Below are positions 17,119 through 24,010 of a DNA stretch of 64,000 bases, one piece after another. The notes beneath the pieces were generated by a model that was not told the DNA's origin, searched no databases, and was given only the letters and a program-made list of their open reading frames with translations. Source of the DNA: Psychroflexus aestuariivivens (GTDB lineage: Bacteria; Bacteroidota; Bacteroidia; Flavobacteriales; Flavobacteriaceae); the NCBI RefSeq assembly GCF_004010055.1, contig NZ_RQVT01000061.1, positions 124,001-188,000 on the forward strand. Reading direction: 5' to 3'. The first letter of the stretch is position 1. Every line of letters begins with the position of its first letter. The position numbers and the translations under genes were made by a program.

Positions 17119-18459
17119 ATGAAAGAATACCTCATCAAAAACGCTAAAATCGTCAATGAAAACAAGATTTTTGAAGGCGATGTTCACCTAAAAGATGGTC
17201 TTATTATGGAGGTTTCAAACTCCATAAGTGCCAAAAACAGCGATATTCAAATTATTGATGCTTCTGGGAAATATCTTATTCCTGGTGTTATAGACGATCA
17301 AGTTCATTTTCGCGAACCTGGATTAACTCATAAAGAAAGCATTCTGACAGGCTCAAGAGCAGCGATTTCAGGCGGAATAACTTCTTACTTCGAAATGCCA
17401 AATACCAATCCACAAACCACAACAATTGATAAATTGGAAGAAAAATTTGCCATAGCCGCAAAAGATTCTTACGCCAACTATTCATTTATGTTTGGTGGTA
17501 CTAATGATAATTTGGAAGAAATAAAAAAAATAAATCCGAAAACCACAGCTGCTTTAAAATTATTTCTCGGTTCATCTACAGGAAATATGCTGGTTGATGA
17601 TAAAAAAGTTTTGGAAGAAATTTTTAAGCATTCGCCTTTGATTATTGCCACACATTGTGAAGACGAAACGACCATACAGAATAATCTTGAAGAATATAGA
17701 AAAAAGTATGGTGATGATATTCCGATAGAAAGTCACCCTAAAATTCGAAGTGAAGAAGCCTGTTATTTATCCTCTTCCAACGCTGTAGCTTTAGCTAAAA
17801 AAACAGGCGCTAGACTACATGTATTTCACTTATCTACTGCCAAAGAATTGAAACTTTTCAGTAATAAAAAACCACTGAAAGACAAAAAAATTACTGCGGA
17901 AGTTTGCATTCATCATTTATGGTTCGACGATTCTAAATATGCTGATAAAGGAACCCACATCAAATGGAATCCAGCGGTAAAAACCGCTAAAGACCGCAAA
18001 GCTTTATTGAAAGCGTTGAAAAATGATTTATTGGACGTTGTTGCCACAGACCACGCGCCACATACTGCTGAAGAAAAAAATAATAAATATACCGATGCGC
18101 CCAGCGGCGGACCTTTGGTACAACATGCTTTGCCTGCAATGCTGGAATTTTTCCACCAAGGTGAACTTAAATTAGAAAAAATAGTAGAAAAAATGTGCCA
18201 CAACCCTGCGATACTTTTTGAAGTTGAAAAGCGTGGTTTCATCAGAGAAGGTTATAAAGCTGACATAGTTCTTTTAGACCTAAACGCACCGTGGACTGTA
18301 CAAAAAGACAATATTTTTTATAAATGTGGTTGGTCTCCTTTTGAAAAAACAACTTTCAAATCTAGAGTAACGCATACTTTCGTTAACGGGCATTTGGCGT
18401 ACGAAAACTTTAAGTTTTCTGAAACTAAGTTTGCTGAACGCATAAAATTTGACAGGTAA
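17119..18459 (+). CDS. pyrC: Dihydroorotase (type I, Bacteroidota form)
   Basis: Amidohydrolase-fold enzyme that closes carbamoyl-aspartate to dihydroorotate in pyrimidine synthesis. The 446 residues carry IDDQVHFREPGLTHKE at about 58-73, the ATHCEDE block, HVFHLSTAKEL and VATDHAPHT, which supply the metal ligands and catalytic Asp. The first metal motif reads QVH where many bacterial enzymes have HVH, so one histidine ligand is a glutamine (Gln61). I think this is a lineage trait but have not checked it. Allantoinase or a hydantoinase-like homologue are the alternatives. It lies 4 bp after the glycosyltransferase gene, and its stop overlaps the next start (TAATG). Confidence 0.85.
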   Translation: MKEYLIKNAKIVNENKIFEGDVHLKDGLIMEVSNSISAKNSDIQIIDASGKYLIPGVIDDQVHFREPGLTHKESILTGSRAAISGGITSYFEMPNTNPQTTTIDKLEEKFAIAAKDSYANYSFMFGGTNDNLEEIKKINPKTTAALKLFLGSSTGNMLVDDKKVLEEIFKHSPLIIATHCEDETTIQNNLEEYRKKYGDDIPIESHPKIRSEEACYLSSSNAVALAKKTGARLHVFHLSTAKELKLFSNKKPLKDKKITAEVCIHHLWFDDSKYADKGTHIKWNPAVKTAKDRKALLKALKNDLLDVVATDHAPHTAEEKNNKYTDAPSGGPLVQHALPAMLEFFHQGELKLEKIVEKMCHNPAILFEVEKRGFIREGYKADIVLLDLNAPWTVQKDNIFYKCGWSPFEKTTFKSRVTHTFVNGHLAYENFKFSETKFAERIKFDR

Positions 18460-18920
18460 TGAAAAAACTCTGCCTTTTCTTAGGTATTCTGATTGCTTTT
18501 ACCGCTTGCCAAGATGTTGAAACTTCACCACCAAAGCCTAAGAAGTTATTGTCTGAAAAGCAGATGCAAGATTTGATGTATGACATGATTTTGCTTGATG
18601 CTGCAACTGGTGTAAATAATCCAAAGCTTCAAGAGTTAGATATAGAAATGTACGATTTTTTGACTGAAAAATATAACATTGACAGCACAACACTTAAGCA
18701 AAATATAGATTATTACAATTACGAGTTTCAAACCAATTTGGATATTTATGAATCTGTAAAAGACAGTATCGAATTTCTCAAACAACATTACGACTCTATA
18801 CAAAATCTTAGAGACAGCCTTAGAAAAATTGAACGTCAAAAAATGGATTCCCTAAAACTCAAAGATTCTACAGCTTATAAAAAGCAAATGAAATTACAGA
18901 AATTGAAGCCGATGAAATAG
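18459..18920 (+). CDS. DUF4296 lipoprotein
   Basis: The 153-residue product has a lipoprotein signal peptide (MKKLCLFLGILIAFTAC, lipobox cysteine at residue 17). A helical DUF4296 domain follows (LSEKQMQDLMYDMILLDAA, LTEKYNIDSTTLKQNIDYY), with a lysine-rich coiled C-terminus. The family is restricted to Bacteroidota and has no known role; it is predicted to be anchored in the inner or outer membrane facing the periplasm. Its ATG overlaps the dihydroorotase stop by one base, so translation is coupled. Confidence 0.85.
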   Translation: MKKLCLFLGILIAFTACQDVETSPPKPKKLLSEKQMQDLMYDMILLDAATGVNNPKLQELDIEMYDFLTEKYNIDSTTLKQNIDYYNYEFQTNLDIYESVKDSIEFLKQHYDSIQNLRDSLRKIERQKMDSLKLKDSTAYKKQMKLQKLKPMK

Positions 18921-18949
18921 TAAAATCTGAGCTTTCAATTCGTTTTCAA

Positions 18950-19267
18950 TCATTTATCTAACTTAAAAGCTTTTCGTTTTTTGACAACATTGATGAAACT
19001 TAATGTAAAAATCAGAAACAAAATTGAGTCCTTGATCCAATTAATTGAGCTATCGCTAAACCCGAAGTTGGAGATTTTGTAAACGAAGAATAGGCTTAAA
19101 AACAAGACGTAAAATACTGACAAAAAATTGAAAAATTTGCTTTTAGTGTAACCTGATATACTTTTGCCTTTAAATAATCGATATACGACAAAAACCAAAT
19201 ATGGAATAATGACTAGGACAACTGCCCAAAATTGATAAAAAAACTCTAAAAATTGACTTTCTAGCAT
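18950..19267 (-). CDS. Small membrane protein of unknown function
   Basis: The 105-residue protein is mostly hydrophobic, with three predicted membrane helices (about residues 12-32, 47-66 and 78-96) and a lysine-rich C-terminus, probably inside the cell. I do not recognise a family. It is convergent with the DUF4296 gene and 73 bp from the epimerase gene, without a clear promoter. The reading frame has normal flavobacterial codon use and I judge it real. Confidence 0.55.
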   Translation of the reverse strand: MLESQFLEFFYQFWAVVLVIIPYLVFVVYRLFKGKSISGYTKSKFFNFLSVFYVLFLSLFFVYKISNFGFSDSSINWIKDSILFLIFTLSFINVVKKRKAFKLDK

Positions 19268-19340
19268 TATTCAACTTTTTTTGAATGGAGAAATTTACAA
19301 AACACTTTTACATTTTATAGCTATTGCTTTATAAAATAAG

Positions 19341-20342
19341 TCACTCCCGCACCCTTTTCGCAATTTGCTGAATACTTTGCGAAATGGATTGAAATTTAAA
19401 GTCAATGGCGTTTTCAATTTTAGAAGCGTCGTAATAAGAATGTTTAAATAAATCTGGAATCGAACGCCAAGTCAGTTGGCGTTTGTGAGCACTAAATTTG
19501 GCTCTTACATATTCTACAAACCAAGCAATATAAAGCATCCAAGGTTTCAGCGCTATATTTGGTGGTTTAGCATCAAACGCATTTGCTAAATCTGTCAATA
19601 ACTTTTTGAAACTGAGATTTTCAGAAACCAAAATAAACCTTTCGTTTTTGATTTCAGAATCCATCAAAGTAAACATCGCGTCAGCGACATCGTAAACACT
19701 TACAAAACCTGTCGTTTTCTGAGGATAAAATTTAATTCCTGCTTTAGCTTTTTCAATAATTCTGCCGCTACCATTTGATAAAAATCCGTCGCCTAGAATG
19801 ACACCAGGATTGACAATCACCACATCCAAGCCTTCTTGAGAAGCGCGCCAAACTTCGGTTTCTGCACCATATTTACTAATGCTATAAGCAGATTTCTTAA
19901 GTTCCAAATTAATTGGTGTTTCCTCGGTGGTTTTTTTACCAACTAAAGGATGACCAAGAGTAGCGATAGAACTGACGTGGCAAAATTTCTCAACATCAAA
20001 AGCCAAAGCTACATTTACCATATTGGCGGTGCCTTCAATATTGACTTTACGCATTTTTTTGTAGTCAGCCGGACTATTACTGATGAATCCAGCACAATGA
20101 TACACGCGATTTATGGTTTCAAAAATATGTTCTAAATCTGGAATTTTTAAAACATCGGCTTTCTGCCATTCCACATAATTGGAGATTTCTGACTCGGAAA
20201 TACCGTATTTTTTAATGACATCTATGGTTTGATTTTTTTTTTCTTCAGAGCGATACATTGCTCTAGAATAAGATTTCTCTACAATCAATTTTGCCAAAAG
20301 ATGACAACCTACAAGTCCTGTTGCGCCACTAACTAAATTCAT
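19341..20342 (-). CDS. NAD-dependent epimerase/dehydratase (extended SDR)
   Basis: Rossmann-fold short-chain dehydrogenase of 333 residues beginning MNLVSGATGLVGCHLLAKL, with the NAD-binding motif GATGLVG. A VYHCAGFISN strand, the catalytic YSISK (YxxxK) motif and VIVNPGVILGDG follow. The pattern fits dihydroflavonol reductase/3-beta-hydroxysteroid dehydrogenase-like members, whose substrates are very varied; none can be named here. The frame is open 34 codons further upstream, but that part crosses the tyrS promoter and start. I place the start at the ATG immediately before the Rossmann strand. It is divergent from tyrS. Confidence 0.85.
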   Translation of the reverse strand: MNLVSGATGLVGCHLLAKLIVEKSYSRAMYRSEEKKNQTIDVIKKYGISESEISNYVEWQKADVLKIPDLEHIFETINRVYHCAGFISNSPADYKKMRKVNIEGTANMVNVALAFDVEKFCHVSSIATLGHPLVGKKTTEETPINLELKKSAYSISKYGAETEVWRASQEGLDVVIVNPGVILGDGFLSNGSGRIIEKAKAGIKFYPQKTTGFVSVYDVADAMFTLMDSEIKNERFILVSENLSFKKLLTDLANAFDAKPPNIALKPWMLYIAWFVEYVRAKFSAHKRQLTWRSIPDLFKHSYYDASKIENAIDFKFQSISQSIQQIAKRVRE

Positions 20343-20367
20343 TTGGTAAATATAGCAATTTCCAAAG

Positions 20368-20396
20368 TTGTATAATTTTTCATTATAATATCTTTG
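20368..20396 (+). promoter_or_regulatory. Promoter TTG-N18-TATCTTTG for tyrS
   Basis: TTG at 20368-20370 and an exact -7 element at 20389-20396 are 18 bp apart. The ATG follows 19 bp after the -7 element. Confidence 0.7.
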
Positions 20397-20415
20397 TGGC
20401 AAATTCTGAATAATA

Positions 20416-21714
20416 ATGAAAAAAGATTTTATAGAAGAAGTCACTTGGCGTGGAATGATTCATGATTTTATGCCTGGAACTCAAGAACACCTCAACGAAT
20501 CTTCCAGAGCGGCTTATGTCGGCATAGACCCCACTGCAGATTCTTTACATATCGGACATTTGGTTGGCGTCATGTTGTTGCGTCATTTTCAATTGGCAGG
20601 ACATAAACCTGTAGCTTTAATCGGTGGTGCAACAGGAATGATTGGTGATCCGTCTGGAAAATCTGAAGAGCGAAATCTGTTGGATGAATCCACATTGAGA
20701 CACAATCAAGATGCCATCAAACTTCAGCTATCTAAATTTTTGGAATTTGACAAAAACCAAGATAATGCTGCCGTTTTGGTTAATAATTACGATTGGATGA
20801 AAGATTTTTCGTTCCTAGATTTCATTCGTGATGTTGGCAAACATATTACGGTGAATTATATGATGGCGAAAGATTCCGTAAAAAAACGTTTGTCTAAAGA
20901 TGCCAAAGAAGGCATGAGTTTTACGGAATTCACCTACCAATTGGTACAAGGCTATGACTTTTTACATTTGTACAGAAGTCAAAATTGCACTTTACAAATG
21001 GGCGGCAGCGATCAGTGGGGAAACATTACCACTGGAACAGAAATGATAAGACGAATAGACCAAGGCAAAGGTTTTGCCCTGACTTGTCCACTCATCACCA
21101 AAGCTGACGGCACGAAATTCGGCAAAACGGCAACTGGAAATATTTGGTTAGACCCGAAGAAAACTTCGCCTTATAAATTTTTCCAATATTGGATCAATAC
21201 GAGCGATGAAGATGCAGAGAAATTCATCAAAATCTTTACGTTTCTATCCAAATCTGAAATAGAAGAATTGGTAAAAACCCACCAAGAAGCACCTCATCAA
21301 AGATTATTGCAAAATAAATTAGCAGATATCATAACTGAAACAGTACATTCGGCTGATGCTCTAGAGAACGCTAAAAAAGCTAGTAATGTTTTGTTTGGAA
21401 AAAGTACAGGAGAAGATTTAGCAGAATTAGATGAAGATACATTTTTAGATGTTTTTGAAGGCGTACCAATGAAAATTTTACCGAATTCTATCTTGGAAAA
21501 CGGATTGGATATGATTGCCGCTCTTTCTGCTGAAACCGGGTTTTTAGATTCCAACGGTGAAGCGAGAAGAGCTTTGAAACAAAATGCAGTAGCCGTTAAT
21601 AAGTCAAAAGTTGACGAAAACTTTAAAATTGAATCCAAAAATCTAATCAACAATAAATACGTACTCATCAATAAGGGAAAGAAAAATATGTATTTGATTA
21701 AGTTTGAATCATAG
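20416..21714 (+). CDS. tyrS: Tyrosyl-tRNA synthetase
   Basis: Class I aminoacyl-tRNA synthetase charging tRNA-Tyr. The 432 residues show HIGH at 45-48 in the Rossmann fold, the tyrosine-binding [10 protein letters not shown] at about 194-203, and KFGKT at 234-238, the form of the KMSKS loop normal for bacterial TyrRS. A C-terminal S4-like RNA-binding domain starts near residue 365 ([13 protein letters not shown]). Promoter and terminator are both visible, so it is a single-gene unit. Its terminator is followed directly by the first small-RNA unit on the other strand. Confidence 0.97.
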   Translation: MKKDFIEEVTWRGMIHDFMPGTQEHLNESSRAAYVGIDPTADSLHIGHLVGVMLLRHFQLAGHKPVALIGGATGMIGDPSGKSEERNLLDESTLRHNQDAIKLQLSKFLEFDKNQDNAAVLVNNYDWMKDFSFLDFIRDVGKHITVNYMMAKDSVKKRLSKDAKEGMSFTEFTYQLVQGYDFLHLYRSQNCTLQMGGSDQWGNITTGTEMIRRIDQGKGFALTCPLITKADGTKFGKTATGNIWLDPKKTSPYKFFQYWINTSDEDAEKFIKIFTFLSKSEIEELVKTHQEAPHQRLLQNKLADIITETVHSADALENAKKASNVLFGKSTGEDLAELDEDTFLDVFEGVPMKILPNSILENGLDMIAALSAETGFLDSNGEARRALKQNAVAVNKSKVDENFKIESKNLINNKYVLINKGKKNMYLIKFES

Positions 21715-21744
21715 AATTCATTACATTCAAAATGAAATCCACTT

Positions 21745-21774
21745 AACGTCTTGAAATCGATTCAAGACGTTTTT
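21745..21774 (+). terminator. Intrinsic terminator of tyrS
   Basis: AACGTCTTGAA and TTCAAGACGTT form an 11-bp stem with a 5-nt loop, followed by TTTTTGG. It lies 30 bp after the stop codon. Confidence 0.85.
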
Positions 21775-21779
21775 GGTTT

Positions 21780-21856
21780 TAAAACGATAAAGCCCCGAGT
21801 TTGAGACTCGAGGCTTTACCTAACTAACCAATCTATTATGAAAAAACTTCATCCTG
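21780..21856 (-). ncRNA. Small RNA, copy 1 of a tandem pair
   Basis: A minus-strand unit of about 75 nt. The promoter has an exact -7 TATATTTG at 21867-21860 with TTG 19 bp upstream. The transcript begins near 21856 and contains a small hairpin (ATGAA/TTCAT). It ends in a 12-bp stem (arms 21806-21817 and 21789-21800) followed by a T-containing tail. In the stem one position is a G-U wobble if transcribed on the minus strand but a C-A mismatch on the plus strand, which fixes the orientation. Copy 2, 332 bp away, is identical across the promoter and leader except for one base. A flavobacterial structured-RNA family such as Rfam Flavo-1 is the first thing to compare; I cannot confirm membership. 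Confidence 0.7.
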
Positions 21857-21859
21857 ATG

Positions 21860-21889
21860 CAAATATAAGACACATAATAAATCCTGCAA
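21860..21889 (-). promoter_or_regulatory. Promoter of small RNA copy 1 (TTG-N19-TATATTTG)
   Basis: On the minus strand TTG at 21889-21887 precedes the exact -7 element TATATTTG (21867-21860) by 19 bp, the ideal Bacteroidota spacing. Confidence 0.75.
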
Positions 21890-21897
21890 GCTAAAGT

Positions 21898-21922
21898 AAT
21901 GTTAAAAAGCAATAAAATTTAA
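21898..21922 (-). repeat. 25-bp element upstream of small RNA copy 1
   Basis: A stretch of 25 bp lying 30 bp beyond the -7 element is identical to one at the same distance in copy 2 (22230-22254), whereas the 30 bp between differ widely. On the minus strand it includes TTTATTGCTTTTTAACATT. Position and AT content suggest an UP-like element or a regulator site. Confidence 0.65.
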
Positions 21923-22111
21923 TTTAATATATAAGACCCTGATTAATAAATGCTTGAAAATGTTAATATACATTTGTATTGCTTAATGAGTTTAAAAAAA
22001 GCTTCGTATTGTTCAATTAAGGAAGGGGGTGAAAATATAAAGAAATCAGACTTAAGACAATTGTAGTGCTAAAAGGTTTAATTGCTGTTCAAAAATTTTC
22101 TTGAATTTTTT

Positions 22112-22188
22112 GAAAAAATTAAAGCCCCGAGTTTTGAACTCGAGGCTTTAACTAACTAACCAATCTATTATGAAAAAACTTCATCCTG
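22112..22188 (-). ncRNA. Small RNA, copy 2 of a tandem pair
   Basis: Second minus-strand unit with the same layout as copy 1. The -7 element TATATTTG is at 22199-22192, the leader differs in a single base, and the terminator stem has 13 bp (arms 22137-22149 and 22121-22133) with a 3-nt loop, followed by AATTTTTTC. The same G-U pair is present on the minus strand. Its terminator tail is better than that of copy 1. The triplet at the -33 position is TTC rather than TTG, so basal strength may differ. The transcript would end 256 bp before the copy 1 promoter. Confidence 0.72.
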
Positions 22189-22191
22189 ATG

Positions 22192-22221
22192 CAAATATAG
22201 AATAGTTTATCTATACTGGAA
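22192..22221 (-). promoter_or_regulatory. Promoter of small RNA copy 2 (TTC-N19-TATATTTG)
   Basis: The exact -7 element at 22199-22192 is preceded, 19 bp upstream on the minus strand, by TTC where copy 1 has TTG. Confidence 0.65.
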
Positions 22222-22229
22222 CAATAATA

Positions 22230-22254
22230 AATGTTAAAAAGCAATAAAATTTAA
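22230..22254 (-). repeat. 25-bp element upstream of small RNA copy 2
   Basis: Identical in all 25 bp to the element at 21898-21922 and placed at exactly the same distance (30 bp) from the -7 element. Confidence 0.65.
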
Positions 22255-22316
22255 AGAAAAAATTTAAATATCTGTTTTTCATATATTTAAACATTGTTAA
22301 GTTTCATTATTATTGC

Positions 22317-22793
22317 TTATTTTAAATCATTAGGTTTCTGGTCAAATTTTCTAGTATCTTCTTTAGTTAATACTTTAAAACTATCTGTTCTGGTCATTTG
22401 TTCTAAAGATACCAAAAGATGATGAGGCAATTCTGTAAGTTGTCGAGAAGTCAAATCAATCCAGGCTCCCATCATTTCACATCTTGCACAATTTTTTCCA
22501 TCTTGATTATAGATATTATGTTCAAACTGGAAGAACATTCCGTTTTTACTCAAACCCTTCAATTCCAAACTAACTCTAACTTGATCTTCTGGTTTCAGTT
22601 CTTTAAAATAATAAATGTGTTCATAGAATACAATCGGACCTAAATTCTCTTTGACTAATTCTGCTTGCGAAAAGCCACTTTCAGTCAAAAACGCCATTCT
22701 CGTATGGCTCATAAAATTTTGATATGAAGAATTTGCCAAGTGTCGATTTGCATCTAAATCGCTCCACCGAATTTCAAAATTTTTTAAATACAT
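22317..22793 (-). CDS. Acyl-CoA thioesterase, hotdog fold (YbgC/4HBT-like)
   Basis: The 158-residue protein has a single hotdog domain. The N-terminal block FEIRWSDLDANRHLANSSY carries the Asp that acts as catalytic residue in the 4-hydroxybenzoyl-CoA thioesterase/YbgC group, and the core helix follows. It should hydrolyse an acyl-CoA thioester in the cytosol; the acyl chain is unknown. It is the last gene of the surE operon, 2 bp after the small membrane protein gene. The small-RNA pair lies immediately downstream. Confidence 0.85.
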   Translation of the reverse strand: MYLKNFEIRWSDLDANRHLANSSYQNFMSHTRMAFLTESGFSQAELVKENLGPIVFYEHIYYFKELKPEDQVRVSLELKGLSKNGMFFQFEHNIYNQDGKNCARCEMMGAWIDLTSRQLTELPHHLLVSLEQMTRTDSFKVLTKEDTRKFDQKPNDLK

Positions 22794-22795
22794 AA

Positions 22796-23077
22796 TTAGA
22801 TTAATTTAGTTACAAGAATCACGACTGCACTCAAAATTGTTGCAATCAAAACACCTCTGGCACGGTAGTCCTGCTTTTTCTTGATGAATACAAAAAAGGG
22901 CAAGAAATTCAATATTGCGCCCAATGCTATAATGCTGCCTAAAATATCTTTTTCGGAAGCAGTTATTAAAACCTCTTCAAACTCTCTCCCCATCACCAAA
23001 GTGATATACAAGAACATACCAGAAACATTAGCTAGCAGTCCGATTAATAATCCTATAATAATTTCTTTTTTAACCAT
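22796..23077 (-). CDS. Small membrane protein of unknown function
   Basis: The 93-residue product has three hydrophobic segments (about 6-30, 46-64 and 72-92) separated by charged loops containing GREFEEVL and KKKQDYRARG. I do not recognise a named family. It overlaps the end of surE by 8 bp and is followed 2 bp later by the thioesterase gene, so it is translated within the surE operon. Confidence 0.65.
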   Translation of the reverse strand: MVKKEIIIGLLIGLLANVSGMFLYITLVMGREFEEVLITASEKDILGSIIALGAILNFLPFFVFIKKKQDYRARGVLIATILSAVVILVTKLI

Positions 23078-23846
23078 TGATTTTCCAAGTTTTAATTTCG
23101 TCTATAAAATGATGCGCTGTCAAGTCGAATTGAATCGGAACTATAGAAGCATAACCTGCATCGAGTGCTTCAACATCGGTGTCTGGTCCTTCATCTTCAT
23201 TGATGAATTCCCCAGCTAACCAGTAATAATCTCGACCTTGTGGATTTTTTCTTTTGTCAAACTGCTCTTGCCATCGCGCTTTAGCTTGTCGACAAATTTT
23301 CGCGCCTTTTATTTTATCTATTGCAGGAAAGTTAACATTCAAAACAACGCCTTTAGGCAAGCCATTGTTCAAAACTTCTTTTGTAATTTTTTTGACCCAT
23401 TTTGTGGTTGGTTCAAAATCAGCTTCCATAGAATAATCTGTCAAAGAAAAACCTATCGCTGGAATTCCTTCCACACCAGCTTCTACAGCAGCACTCATAG
23501 TTCCGGAATAGATTACATTTATCGATGAATTAGATCCGTGATTAATCCCGCTAACGCATAAATCTGGTTTGCGTTTCAATATTTCTTGAGTTGCAATTTT
23601 CACACAATCTGTGGGTGTTCCAGAACAAGAAAATTCTTTTATATCTGAATATTTATCAATCGTTGTTGGGTCGCAATATAAATTATCGTTTATGGTAATT
23701 GCATGTCCCATCCCACTCTGAGGTCGGTCGGGCGCAACTACAACAACTTCACCCAAAGTATGCATTATTTTGATAAGATGACGAATTCCAGGCGCTGTGA
23801 TGCCATCATCATTGGTGACCAAAATTAAAGGTTTTTGATTTTCCAT
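23070..23846 (-). CDS. surE: 5'/3'-nucleotidase SurE
   Basis: Metal-dependent phosphatase of nucleoside monophosphates, associated with stress and stationary-phase survival. The 258-residue protein opens with ILVTNDDGITAPGI, whose paired Asp residues bind the metal. VVAPDRPQSGMGHAIT, SGINHGSNSSINVIYSGTM and the GFSLTD region complete the SurE active site. The length is normal. It is the first gene of a three-gene minus-strand operon with the small membrane protein and the thioesterase genes. Confidence 0.96.
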   Translation of the reverse strand: MENQKPLILVTNDDGITAPGIRHLIKIMHTLGEVVVVAPDRPQSGMGHAITINDNLYCDPTTIDKYSDIKEFSCSGTPTDCVKIATQEILKRKPDLCVSGINHGSNSSINVIYSGTMSAAVEAGVEGIPAIGFSLTDYSMEADFEPTTKWVKKITKEVLNNGLPKGVVLNVNFPAIDKIKGAKICRQAKARWQEQFDKRKNPQGRDYYWLAGEFINEDEGPDTDVEALDAGYASIVPIQFDLTAHHFIDEIKTWKING

Positions 23847-23959
23847 ATGTTATTTTTGAAGCGACTAAAATAAACATTTCGGAGGAGTTTAAACTTCTAA
23901 AGGACGTTTAACAAATTATTAGCTTCATGTAAGATTTGTGGTATAATATTTACTGTAAA

Positions 23960-23989
23960 TTGTAAAACTATTATTTTGTTATAAATTTG
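23960..23989 (+). promoter_or_regulatory. Promoter TTG-N19-TAAATTTG for the tail-specific protease
   Basis: TTG at 23960-23962 and an exact -7 element at 23982-23989 are 19 bp apart, the textbook flavobacterial spacing. Transcription should start at about 23993, almost on top of the first ATG (23996), which argues for one of the later ATGs. Confidence 0.75.
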
Positions 23990-24010
23990 TAGATAATGAA
24001 AACAATGAAA

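Noticed and set aside
21838-21894. Plus-strand mini frames beginning MKKLHPDANI in both small-RNA copies
   Set aside because: Similar at the start but ending differently (18 and 11 codons), they lie antisense to a unit that has promoter and terminator on the minus strand. The plus-strand hairpin precedes them without a T run, and no plus-strand promoter is visible.
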